Below, one piece after another: positions 1 to 7,936 of a stretch of 13,061 nt of DNA. The stretch's first letter is position 1. Every line of letters begins with the position of its first letter. A model generated the notes under the pieces. It was given only the letters and a program-made list of their open reading frames with translations. It did no database searches and was not told the origin of the DNA. The translations under genes and the position numbers were made by a program. Source of the stretch: Bacteroidales bacterium (GTDB lineage Bacteria > Bacteroidota > Bacteroidia > Bacteroidales > B18-G4); assembly GCA_023132505.1 (NCBI GenBank), contig JAGLYE010000021.1, forward strand, positions 1 through 13,061, given 5' to 3'.

Positions 1-139
1 CTACGCTCGGGATGACAACTCATACTTTTCATTAGGGAGGAAGGGCGCGGCGCTCTATCAAAGTAGCAAATAATAAACTAAAGTTTAGCGCCGCGCCCTT
101 CTTAGTTTATAGAATAAAATGTTGTCATGCCGAGCGTAG
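1..139. repeat. Nested inverted repeat (palindromic intergenic element), cut by window edge
   Basis: The outer arms are ctacgctcgggatgacaac at 1-19 and its reverse complement at 121-139, with one mismatch (g11 against g129). Inside lie perfect 14-base arms, aagggcgcggcgct at 41-54 and agcgccgcgccctt at 87-100, which can be extended to 38-54/87-103 with one G-T wobble. The right outer arm continues as tcgaggcac, and the left arm is probably cut by the window edge. The arms are GC-rich while the surroundings are AT-rich. From memory, motifs like gtcatnccgagcgtagtcgagg recur between genes in many Bacteroidota genomes. This could be a MITE-like or REP-like element, or serve as a terminator for a gene to the left. 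No transposase is visible. Confidence 0.8.
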
Positions 140-351
140 TCGAGGCACCCCCTCCATTTGAGCTTTTCTAAGCCCCTTTTAACTCAGTTCCTTCAAAACT
201 TAACATCTACACGTGTTTTTCCAATCCAAATGAATTTTAACCGGGCTTCCCTATTTTATTTTTTTAATCCTAAATCATGCCCCCCGGCTTTTAATTTTGT
301 CAAAAATTTATTAATTTAGTCGATAATTCTGCCATATATATTGGAAGACTA
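140..351. other. AT-rich intergenic region upstream of the first T9SS gene
   Basis: No credible gene, tRNA or strong hairpin is visible here. The stretch contains pyrimidine-rich and T-rich runs (for example 251-267) and ends in the leader of the gene at 352. The only signals I would mark are a -7-like motif at 292-299 and a purine-rich ggaag at 343-347, which lies 4 bases before the ATG at 352 and so favours that start over the in-frame ATG at 364. Confidence 0.6.
292..299 (+). promoter_or_regulatory. Candidate Bacteroidota -7 promoter element
   Basis: The sequence taattttg fits the Bacteroidota sigma-factor -7 consensus TAnnTTTG and would leave a leader of about 45-50 bases before the ATG at 352. 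I do not see a matching TTTG/TTG -33 element at the usual distance, and the motif can easily occur by chance in AT-rich DNA. Confidence 0.3.
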
Positions 352-3108
352 ATGAAATTTCTTATGAAAACTACGGCACAGTCTGCGAAGATTTTAATTG
401 TTTACGCTTTCATGATCATTTTGTGGAGTGGAAATCCGCTTTCTGGTCAGGTACCTACAAATGGCGATTGTCTGGGTGCTATCCCTGTATGTCAGGATGT
501 GTACTACGAGCCTCATATTTTTTCCGGCACTGGAACCTATCCTAATGAGATTCCTAATTGTAGCCCATCCTTTTGCACAACCTGTTGTCCGAACAATTGC
601 CTCGACGGGGAATGGAATAGTGCATGGTACATCTTTACCGTACAGCAGAGTGGATTGCTCAGGTTTACCATTCAGCCGGATGTTTACAGCGATGATTATG
701 ATTGGGCAGTATTTAACCTGACCGATAACAGGTGTGAAGATATCTATTCCCTGGTGAATTTACTGCAGGTAAGCTGCAATGCAGCAGCATTTAATAATGA
801 AACCGGGATGAATTCACTTTTCGGCGGCACTTCGCATTGCAATTTTTGTGGGACAAACAATACAAGCAGATGGAATTGCGATTTGCTGGTTTTGGCCGGA
901 CAAACATTCGTGTTGTATGTAAGTAATTGGGGATCAGGAGCAGCCGGTGGTTATACGCTTGACTTTACTGCATCTACTGCTGTGATCTTCGATGACGTTC
1001 CTCCTGAGATCTTATCGGTTGATGCCGACCAGGTAAGCGGGTGCAGTGAAACCGAGATCACCATTCACTTTACTGAAAATGTAACCTGCCAATGGATAAC
1101 TCCGGCCCAATTTGAGATCCAGGGTCCGGGCGGGCCATACCAGGTAACAGAAGTATTCGGTACTGCATGTGCAGTAGGAGGTGATTGGGAAAAAGAATAT
1201 ACTCTTACAGTGGATCATCCTTTCTCATCCAATGGTAGCTATGCACTTTATCTGACAGTGGGCTTCCCCTGCATACAGGACGCATGCGGCAATATTGCCC
1301 TTTCAGATACAATTCCTTTTGACCTGGATCTGGGTGCACCTGTACTTGATGAATCAGGATTGGTTATCGAAGACGCTACCTGTGGTATGGAAAATGGCTC
1401 TATCACCGGACTTATAGCTGCCGGACAATCCAGCTTGACCTATGTGTGGAAAAATGAGCAGGGTGCTATAGTCGGTAATACACTTGATATTATCAACATC
1501 CTTGCAGGAAACTATTACCTTGAGATCTACGATTTGCTGGATTGTATCACCTATGGAGGCCCCTACCAGGTTGAGGAGATCGGAGCACCTGAAATAGATG
1601 ATGATGACATCGTCATTACATCCTCAAACTTTGGCTCCAACAGTGGGTCAATCACCGGCATTATCGTTATCTCTTCTTATATCATTGAAGAATATACCTG
1701 GCGTGATGATAATAGTAATGTGGTTGGCAATGAACTTGACCTGACAAACGTATCCTCCGGTTATTATGACCTGACAGTGATTGACGAAAACACATGCGAA
1801 GCATATGCGGGGCCTTATTTTGTAGGTGAGATCGGGGGGCCTCTTACCGCCAACCCATCTGCAGACCCGGATGTGATATGCAAAGGTGAAACTGCCATAC
1901 TTTCACCCGGCGCCGGAGGGGGGATTGGTGACTATTTTTATTCCTGGACATCCATGCCCGCAGGATTTACCTCTACCCTTGAGCATCCTGTGGTTGCTCC
2001 AACGGTCGATACCAGGTATTACATTCAAATTACTGACCATGACCTTCAAATTACAGATAGTGTTGATGTGAGCGTTCATCAGTTGCCGGTACCTGATGCA
2101 GGTGAAGACCAGTCTATCCCGCATGGGGTTTGTACTTTTCTTGACGGATCGGCAAGCAATGGCAGTGGAGACTATAATTATTTCTGGACACCGGTAGAAA
2201 AACTCGAAGATGCAACAGTTCAAAATCCGCAAACGAAAAACCTTTACGAAACTACACCGTTTAATTTGGAGATTGAAGATGCACAGACAGGATGTGTAAG
2301 CGAGGGGCCTGATATAGTGATCGTTAGTATTACCGGGGGTATCTTGAGTGCTAACCCGAGTTCTTTCCCCGATTCGGTATTTTGCATTGGTGAAACATTC
2401 TGGTTACATGCCAATGCCGGTGGGGGATCAGGAGGGTATACCTATACATGGACCTCTGAACCTGCCATGAGCCTGCCTTCATCGCCATCATTCAGCCTGG
2501 CTTTATTTGATTATGGAACCTATTATTTTTATGTAAAAGTTAATGATGGCTATAATGAGGCTTTTGGGTATGTGACCGTGACCGTTAATCCGGCTCCAAT
2601 CATCGACCTGGGGGCAGCGGTGCAATATTATTGCTTGCACGAAACCATTACCCTTGATGCAGGGAACGAAGGTGCAAGCTACCTATGGTCGAATGGCGAT
2701 ACAAACAGGTATACAACGATTGGTACAACAGGGCTTAATAATGATGAGCAATACATTTCGGTGAGCGTGCTGAATGCAGAAGGCTGTCAGTCGGATACCG
2801 GTGTCACTGTGATCTTTGACTATGATTATTGCTTCGGTATCGGAGAAAACGAACATAGCCTGAATGCAAATGTTTTCCCAAATCCGAGTACAGGGAAAAT
2901 TATGATAGAGGTATATGATGTATCGGGACCAGTGGAGGTTCAGGTTTTCAATATCCTTGGAGAGCTGCGATACCGTGATGGATTCAAGGCTTCAGCTGAT
3001 GGCCACCTGAATCAGGAAATAGATCTTTCTGCCCTGGCCAAAGGCATATATTTACTCCAAATTCATACAAATGATGGTTTAATGACAGCAAAACTGATCA
3101 TTCAATAA
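352..3108 (+). CDS. Large secreted mosaic protein with SprB-like and Ig/PKD-like modules and T9SS type A sorting domain
   Basis: A 918-residue exported protein of unknown ligand, probably a surface or extracellular adhesin-like protein. Residues 1-32 form a signal peptide, with likely cleavage before Q33. Residues 38-210 hold a cysteine-rich jelly-roll-like domain with the motifs DCLGAIPVC and DDYDWAVFNLT. Residues 214-328 resemble a bacterial Ig-like domain. Two SprB-like repeats follow (about 340-412 and 420-495, each with GSITG and ending EIGAP/EIGGP), then related Ig-like modules at about 498-578 and 665-747, a PKD-like module at 579-660 containing AGEDQSIPHG, and another at 750-822 with SYLWSNG. 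The tail at about 835-918 is a type A T9SS sorting domain: VFPNPSTGKI, KGIYLLQI, final KLIIQ. The neighbouring gene encodes a paralogue of the same architecture. Extra CxxC-type cysteines (residues 70-83 and 163-176) are absent from that paralogue. Start 352 is chosen over 364 because of ggaag at 343-347. The gene ends in tandem stops (taataa). Confidence 0.9.
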   Translation: MKFLMKTTAQSAKILIVYAFMIILWSGNPLSGQVPTNGDCLGAIPVCQDVYYEPHIFSGTGTYPNEIPNCSPSFCTTCCPNNCLDGEWNSAWYIFTVQQSGLLRFTIQPDVYSDDYDWAVFNLTDNRCEDIYSLVNLLQVSCNAAAFNNETGMNSLFGGTSHCNFCGTNNTSRWNCDLLVLAGQTFVLYVSNWGSGAAGGYTLDFTASTAVIFDDVPPEILSVDADQVSGCSETEITIHFTENVTCQWITPAQFEIQGPGGPYQVTEVFGTACAVGGDWEKEYTLTVDHPFSSNGSYALYLTVGFPCIQDACGNIALSDTIPFDLDLGAPVLDESGLVIEDATCGMENGSITGLIAAGQSSLTYVWKNEQGAIVGNTLDIINILAGNYYLEIYDLLDCITYGGPYQVEEIGAPEIDDDDIVITSSNFGSNSGSITGIIVISSYIIEEYTWRDDNSNVVGNELDLTNVSSGYYDLTVIDENTCEAYAGPYFVGEIGGPLTANPSADPDVICKGETAILSPGAGGGIGDYFYSWTSMPAGFTSTLEHPVVAPTVDTRYYIQITDHDLQITDSVDVSVHQLPVPDAGEDQSIPHGVCTFLDGSASNGSGDYNYFWTPVEKLEDATVQNPQTKNLYETTPFNLEIEDAQTGCVSEGPDIVIVSITGGILSANPSSFPDSVFCIGETFWLHANAGGGSGGYTYTWTSEPAMSLPSSPSFSLALFDYGTYYFYVKVNDGYNEAFGYVTVTVNPAPIIDLGAAVQYYCLHETITLDAGNEGASYLWSNGDTNRYTTIGTTGLNNDEQYISVSVLNAEGCQSDTGVTVIFDYDYCFGIGENEHSLNANVFPNPSTGKIMIEVYDVSGPVEVQVFNILGELRYRDGFKASADGHLNQEIDLSALAKGIYLLQIHTNDGLMTAKLIIQ
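2656..2831 (+). repeat. Near-identical tract shared with the downstream paralogue (copy 1)
   Basis: These 176 bases align without gaps to 5409-5584 with six differences by my count, about 97% identity. The 75 bases just upstream are only about 69% identical between the two genes, and identity falls again after 2831. The tract encodes the SYLWSNG Ig-like module. A sharp step in identity at synonymous as well as non-synonymous sites suggests recent gene conversion or recombination. Confidence 0.85.
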
Positions 3109-3117
3109 TAAAAATGT

Positions 3118-3125
3118 TATTTTTG
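3118..3125 (+). promoter_or_regulatory. Weak -7-like motif between the two paralogues
   Basis: tatttttg matches TAnnTTTG and lies 39 bases before the ATG at 3165, so the second gene could have its own promoter. No -33 element is evident upstream, and the site overlaps an AT-only hairpin (3110-3124). Read-through from the first gene is just as plausible. Confidence 0.2.
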
Positions 3126-3164
3126 TTTCTGTGAATCAGACCAATCGTTTTAGTAATTAAATTC

Positions 3165-5861
3165 ATGAAACCCGATCTTATCAAAGTCCTTTTTGCTTTT
3201 ATAGCATTGACTACAACAATACAACTTACTGCCCAGATACCTACCGATCAGGATTGCCTGGGTGCGATCCCGGTATGTGAAGGCTACTATTATCAAGCAA
3301 ACTCCTACTCCGGATCAGGGAATTATCCCAATGAGATACCAACCTCAGGTGGCTGTCCTGGCAATTGCATGTTGAGTGGTGAAAAGAATTGTGTGTGGTA
3401 TTACGTGACTGTGCAAAGCGACGGATTGATGGCTTTTGAGATTATGCCTAACCAGAGCACTGATGACTACGACTGGGTGGTATATGATCTTACAAATGCC
3501 CGCTGTGAGGATATTTATGCCAATGTGAATCAACTTCAGGTGAGCTGTAACTGGTCGGGTACCAAAGGCCTTACAGGCCCTAATGGGCAATCCGCCCATA
3601 AGTGCCAGAATGCTTCCGGAAGCCCCTTCAATGCCAAGATACCGGTTACAGACGGCCAGATATTTGTGATCAATATCAGCAACTACTCATCTACTCAATA
3701 TGGTTATGCACTCGATTTCTCAAAGTCTACTGCCATTGTCTATGATGATGTTTCCCCGGAAATTGCTGAAATATATAACGAGGAAGTTCAGGGGTGCAGT
3801 ACAAACACATTGCGGTTTTTATGGGATGAAAACGTCCGCTGTGACAGAGTCTTACCTGTAGCATTTGGTATTTCAGGGCCGGGTGACCCTTATACGGTTA
3901 CGGATGTTCAGGGTATTGCCTGCGAGCTGGGAGGTACCTGGGAAAAAGAGTACACATTATATATTGATCCTCCATTTGCCAGTAATGGGGATTATACGCT
4001 GCATATTTACTCCACTTTTCCAAGTATTGTTGATGCTTGCAATAATCCGGTTTACGCTGCCGAGATCCCTTTTACCCTGGATCTTGGTGCACCAACATTA
4101 AACACATCTGATCTTGAGATAAATCCGGAGACCTGTGGAATGAATAATGGTTCTATCACAGGCTTGTCAGCGAGCGGACAGACTGCGCTTACCTATGTAT
4201 GGAAAAACTCATATGGGACTGTTGTTGGCAATGAAATTGACCTGATCGATGTTCCGGCTGAAGTGTATACCCTTGAAGTGCATGACCTGATCGATTGCAT
4301 TACCTATGGCGGACCCTGGGAAGTTGAAGAATTTGGCGAACCTGAGATCAATGATGATAATATAATCATAACCCTTGCTAATTATGGTGCTTACAACGGT
4401 TCCATTACCGGTATCCTTATAGGTTCACCCGTTACGATAACGGATTACATCTGGACAGATGATCAGGGAACTGTTGTTGGCAATGATCTTGACCTTACAG
4501 GTGTATCCAGTGGCTATTATAACTTTGAAGTAATTGATGAAAATACCTGTGCGGCCTTTGCAGGTCCCTATTTTGTCGGGGAGATCGGAGGGCCGCTGAC
4601 TGCAAATCCAAGCGCCAATCCAACTGTTATTTGTAGTGGGGACCAGGTCACTCTGTCACCAGGTGCCGGTGGTGGTTCCAGTAGTTATGAGTATACCTGG
4701 ACTTCTATCCCTGTGGGCTTTAATTCCAACCTTGAAAACCCGGTGGTAACACCATTTGAAACTACAACCTATCATCTCCAGTTATTTGATGGATACATCC
4801 TGGCGGAAGGAGACGTTCAGGTGACTGTCCATCCTTTGCCGGTACCGAATGCCGGAGAAGACCAGTCTATCCCGCACGGGATCTATACTTTACTCGAAGG
4901 TTCGGCAAGCCTGGGCAGTGGTGATTACCTGTATTTCTGGTCGCCGGTAGAAAAGCTTGAAGATGCTGCGGCGCAAAACCCGCAAACTACTAATCTGTAT
5001 GAAACAACCCCTTTCTTCCTCACTGTAGAAGATGAACAAACAGGGTGCATTGCCGCTGAACCTGACGAAGTGATAGTAGAGGTAACAGGAGGCTTTCTTT
5101 CAACCAACCCCAGCTCATTTCCTGATTCAATATTTTGTATTGGTGAAACATTCTGGTTGCATGCCAATGCCGGTGGGGGATCTGGCAACTATACCTATTC
5201 CTGGACCTCTGAACCTGCCATGACACTGCCATCGGAACAATCTTTCAGCCTGGCACTATACGAAGAAAATACCTATTATTTTTATGTAAGGGTTGATGAT
5301 GGATTTAACGAGGTATTCGGATATGTCACCGTGACCGTTAACCCTGCTCCTGTTATTGATCTGGGTGATGCAGTGCAGTTTGTTTGTCTTCATGAAACCA
5401 TTATACTCGATGCAGGGAACCAAGGTGCAAGCTACCTCTGGTCGAATGGCGATACAAACAGGTATACAACGATTGGCACAACAGGGCTTAATAATGATGA
5501 GCAATACATTTCGGTGAGCGTGGTGAATGCAGAAGGCTGTCAGTCGGATACCAGTGTCACAGTGATCTTTGACTATGATTATTGTGTTGGAATTGACGAA
5601 AATATTCATAATGTGGATATTCATGTTTATCCCAATCCTACTTCAGGAATGATAAATATCTATATTGGCGGCGTTGCTGTTGAAATGAATGTACATGTGC
5701 ACAGTGCTATGGGAATTAACCTGGGCGATCACCAGTATATACCCGATGCAGATGGTATCATAGCCGAAACCCTTGACCTCTCAGATCAGCCCCCGGGGAT
5801 ATATTTTCTAGTGATTGAAGGAAAGAATGTTTACTATACTATGAAGATTTTGATCCAATAA
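3165..5861 (+). CDS. Large secreted mosaic protein, paralogue of the preceding gene, with T9SS type A sorting domain
   Basis: An 898-residue exported protein with the same domain order as its upstream neighbour, clearly from a tandem duplication. The signal peptide is residues 1-23, with likely cleavage before Q24. The N-terminal domain (about 29-190) contains DCLGAIPVC and DDYDWVVYDLT, and an Ig-like domain spans about 194-308. SprB-like repeats lie at about 320-392 and 400-475. Further Ig/PKD-like modules span about 478-802, including AGEDQSIPHG (564-572) and SYLWSNG (755-761). The tail (about 815-898) is type A sorting: VYPNPTSGMI, PGIYFLVI, final KILIQ. That tail is far less like its paralogue than the module just before it. 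This copy lacks the paired CxxC-type cysteines of the first protein. It starts 56 bases after the first gene and ends 21 bases before the next, so one transcript is likely. The binding partner cannot be told from sequence. Confidence 0.9.
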   Translation: MKPDLIKVLFAFIALTTTIQLTAQIPTDQDCLGAIPVCEGYYYQANSYSGSGNYPNEIPTSGGCPGNCMLSGEKNCVWYYVTVQSDGLMAFEIMPNQSTDDYDWVVYDLTNARCEDIYANVNQLQVSCNWSGTKGLTGPNGQSAHKCQNASGSPFNAKIPVTDGQIFVINISNYSSTQYGYALDFSKSTAIVYDDVSPEIAEIYNEEVQGCSTNTLRFLWDENVRCDRVLPVAFGISGPGDPYTVTDVQGIACELGGTWEKEYTLYIDPPFASNGDYTLHIYSTFPSIVDACNNPVYAAEIPFTLDLGAPTLNTSDLEINPETCGMNNGSITGLSASGQTALTYVWKNSYGTVVGNEIDLIDVPAEVYTLEVHDLIDCITYGGPWEVEEFGEPEINDDNIIITLANYGAYNGSITGILIGSPVTITDYIWTDDQGTVVGNDLDLTGVSSGYYNFEVIDENTCAAFAGPYFVGEIGGPLTANPSANPTVICSGDQVTLSPGAGGGSSSYEYTWTSIPVGFNSNLENPVVTPFETTTYHLQLFDGYILAEGDVQVTVHPLPVPNAGEDQSIPHGIYTLLEGSASLGSGDYLYFWSPVEKLEDAAAQNPQTTNLYETTPFFLTVEDEQTGCIAAEPDEVIVEVTGGFLSTNPSSFPDSIFCIGETFWLHANAGGGSGNYTYSWTSEPAMTLPSEQSFSLALYEENTYYFYVRVDDGFNEVFGYVTVTVNPAPVIDLGDAVQFVCLHETIILDAGNQGASYLWSNGDTNRYTTIGTTGLNNDEQYISVSVVNAEGCQSDTSVTVIFDYDYCVGIDENIHNVDIHVYPNPTSGMINIYIGGVAVEMNVHVHSAMGINLGDHQYIPDADGIIAETLDLSDQPPGIYFLVIEGKNVYYTMKILIQ
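5409..5584 (+). repeat. Near-identical tract shared with the upstream paralogue (copy 2)
   Basis: Partner of 2656-2831, a gap-free 176-base match with six differences. It covers the last Ig-like module before the sorting domain. Downstream of 5584 the two genes drop to weak similarity. Confidence 0.85.
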
Positions 5862-5882
5862 ACAATTGAAACGAGAGCATTG

Positions 5883-7829
5883 ATGAAGGTACAAACCAAA
5901 CTTATTCTTATAATTTTCTTTCTGACTGCCATGCAGCTTCAGTCTGTTTTGGCACAAAACCCTTTCCCGGGCCATACCAATTGTACACGGGAAATGAAAG
6001 AGGCCGGGCTCTGGTATTTTGGTGTTTTTGCGGGTATGGATTTTACTTACGGAGAAGCAGTCGCCGAAACTTCTCAACCAGATGAATTCCAAACCCCGAT
6101 TAGCTCTGCTGTAATCTCTGACAGTTCAGGTAATCTCATGTTCATGACTACCGGTAAACAGGTTTTTAACAGGAATTTTGAACTCATGGGGGATGGGCTA
6201 TACGGTCATTTTTCCTGTACACAACCTGCAATCATCATTCCCAAACCGGATGACCCGCTCAAATTTTATATTTTCACCTCCGATTCGTATAGAAATATCT
6301 ATGGCGACAAAGGCCTTAATTATACATATGTGTCATTTAGCAGTAGTGAAAGCCTTGGGGGGATCGCGAACCTGAATGTAAACCTTATCCCTGCTGGAAT
6401 GGACGGCAGGCTTACAGCTGTTAAGCATGCCAATGAAAAAGATTTCTGGCTTATCACCCACCGTTGGGGGTCTGATGAATTTTGTGCCTTCCTCGTGACA
6501 TCCGGGGGTGTTAATACGAATTATGTTTCCAGTATGACAGGGTCTGTACATAGTGGTGATAATAATTTGATGGGGTTTATGAAAGCATCCCCTGACGGAT
6601 CACGCCTGGCTGTTTCTCTTTATGGGAGTAGTATAGTGGAGTTCTTTGATTTTAATACAGAAACAGGGAAAGTCACTGCAGCTGTCACTTCCCCGGCAAC
6701 TTATCAGGGGGCTTATGGATTGGAATTCTCTGCTGATAATACAAAAGTTTATTTGACGACACTGGATTATGCGAATATTATCCCGGCATTTCCATCGGAA
6801 TTGTACCAGTTCGACCTTAGTTCCTCAAATATTTTTGGCACTGCAACTTTAGTTCATACTTCAACGGATGCTTTCAGGTACGCCGGCATACAACTGGGCA
6901 TCGACGGCAGGATATACCTGGCAAAGAGCATCAATGCCTCTGTGCATTCTGATTATCTTGGCGTTGTTTACAACCCAAACCGTGCAGGGCTGGCCTGCAA
7001 CTATAACAGACTGGATGGTGTTGCTGATGTTGAATTCTTACTTGGGGGGAAGCAAAGTTACTGGGGATTATCAAATGTGGTGCAGAGTTTTGTTGATTGG
7101 CCACATTTTACATACGACAGTGTGTGTATAGGTGACCTGACAATTTTTAATATTACGAATAAGGCCAACATTGATGATGCAGAATGGGAGTTTAATGATC
7201 CTGAGGGAACCTCCTCAATTATCAGCTACCTGCAGGCAACACATGCATTTTCTGACGATGGCCAATACCATGTCTCTGTAACTGAAACTTATGAGGGAGT
7301 CGATTATACCTATACCGAGTCTGTGACTGTTTATTCGCTTCCTGAAGCGTCTTTTGGTGTGGATACCATATATATCTTTAAGGGTGATGTCGCTCGCTTG
7401 AGTGTGGGCGACCAATGGGCAAGCTACCTTTGGAGTACAGGTGCCACCAGCAGTGATATCTATGTGTCGGAACCCGGCGAATACTGGGTGGAAGTCCAGA
7501 ACCTGCAATGCTGCTTTAATACCGATACTGTGATTGTTATTCTCTATGAATTATATGTTCCTAATGCTTTCAAGCCTTCCAGCGCTATTAATAATGAGTT
7601 CAAACCTGTAGTTCCGTTCAACGCTGTGCAGGATTATCGCATGCAGATCTTCGACCGATGGGGACAAATGGTCTTTGAATCAAGGGATATCGGCTTCGGT
7701 TGGAACGGGGAAATCAGGAACCAACCCGCAGCTATGGGTGTATATGCCTGGCGGATTGATTATATTACGGTTAGCGATGATGGCACCAGACCTATAAAAA
7801 CGGCCGGGACTGTGATGCTGCTTCGTTAG
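5883..7829 (+). CDS. Secreted beta-propeller/PKD protein with T9SS type B (CHU_C) sorting domain
   Basis: A 648-residue exported protein counted from the ATG at 5883. An in-frame TTG sits directly before it at 5880, but ATG is the better start. Residues 1-24 are a signal peptide, with cleavage before Q25. Residues about 40-400 look like a WD40/lactonase-type beta-propeller, with repeated blade motifs such as SPDGSRLAVSLYG (236-248), LEFSADNTKVYLTT (280-293) and LGIDGRIYLA (338-347). A PKD-like domain follows (about 413-486), then an Ig-like module with SYLWSTG (about 514-520), related to the modules in the two upstream proteins. The end (about 557-648) is the CHU_C/gliding-motility-associated type B domain: YVPNAFKP, MQIFDRWGQMVFES, GWNGE, GVYAWRIDY. 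The reading frame begins 21 bases after the preceding gene, consistent with an operon. Type B tails are known to keep cargo surface-attached or released by a route different from type A tails. The substrate is unknown. Confidence 0.9.
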   Translation: MKVQTKLILIIFFLTAMQLQSVLAQNPFPGHTNCTREMKEAGLWYFGVFAGMDFTYGEAVAETSQPDEFQTPISSAVISDSSGNLMFMTTGKQVFNRNFELMGDGLYGHFSCTQPAIIIPKPDDPLKFYIFTSDSYRNIYGDKGLNYTYVSFSSSESLGGIANLNVNLIPAGMDGRLTAVKHANEKDFWLITHRWGSDEFCAFLVTSGGVNTNYVSSMTGSVHSGDNNLMGFMKASPDGSRLAVSLYGSSIVEFFDFNTETGKVTAAVTSPATYQGAYGLEFSADNTKVYLTTLDYANIIPAFPSELYQFDLSSSNIFGTATLVHTSTDAFRYAGIQLGIDGRIYLAKSINASVHSDYLGVVYNPNRAGLACNYNRLDGVADVEFLLGGKQSYWGLSNVVQSFVDWPHFTYDSVCIGDLTIFNITNKANIDDAEWEFNDPEGTSSIISYLQATHAFSDDGQYHVSVTETYEGVDYTYTESVTVYSLPEASFGVDTIYIFKGDVARLSVGDQWASYLWSTGATSSDIYVSEPGEYWVEVQNLQCCFNTDTVIVILYELYVPNAFKPSSAINNEFKPVVPFNAVQDYRMQIFDRWGQMVFESRDIGFGWNGEIRNQPAAMGVYAWRIDYITVSDDGTRPIKTAGTVMLLR

Positions 7830-7846
7830 GATAAGGATTCCATAAT

Positions 7847-7865
7847 AATTACTCTCAGGGTAATT
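7847..7865 (+). terminator. Weak hairpin after the T9SS cluster, possible terminator
   Basis: aattac at 7847-7852 pairs with gtaatt at 7860-7865 around a 7-base loop, followed by a T-rich stretch (ttgtcctttatttc). The stem is short and AT-rich, so it may not terminate well. Its position right after the last gene of the cluster, and before a likely new promoter, is what makes it plausible. Confidence 0.3.
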
Positions 7866-7899
7866 TTGTCCTTTATTTCACTTTGTTTTCTTAATTTTG
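7865..7899 (+). promoter_or_regulatory. Candidate promoter for the oxidoreductase-methyltransferase pair
   Basis: tttg at 7865-7868 and taattttg at 7892-7899 fit the Bacteroidota -33 (TTTG) and -7 (TAnnTTTG) elements with a 23-base spacer, at the long end of the usual range. The -7 element lies about 38 bases before the ATG at 7937. A second taattttg occurs at 7861-7868. This is the best promoter candidate in the window. Confidence 0.45.
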
Positions 7900-7936
7900 A
7901 TTTGACTTTAAAGAATTATCCATATCCTTAGTGTTA

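Noticed and set aside
3110..3124. Hairpin aaaaat-gtt-attttt as terminator after the first paralogue
   Set aside because: The stem is A/T only and weak, and the same bases form a -7-like motif; chance is likely in this AT-rich gap.
5880..5882. TTG start for the propeller protein
   Set aside because: An ATG follows immediately in frame and gives a normal signal peptide.
352..7829. Defence or toxin system hidden in the three large genes
   Set aside because: All three have signal peptides and T9SS tails with Ig/PKD/propeller modules, and I see no nuclease, toxin or enzymatic domain.
7931..7933. GTG start for the oxidoreductase
   Set aside because: The ATG at 7937 gives the family-typical MEKYDVIIVGAG start; the GTG adds only two residues.
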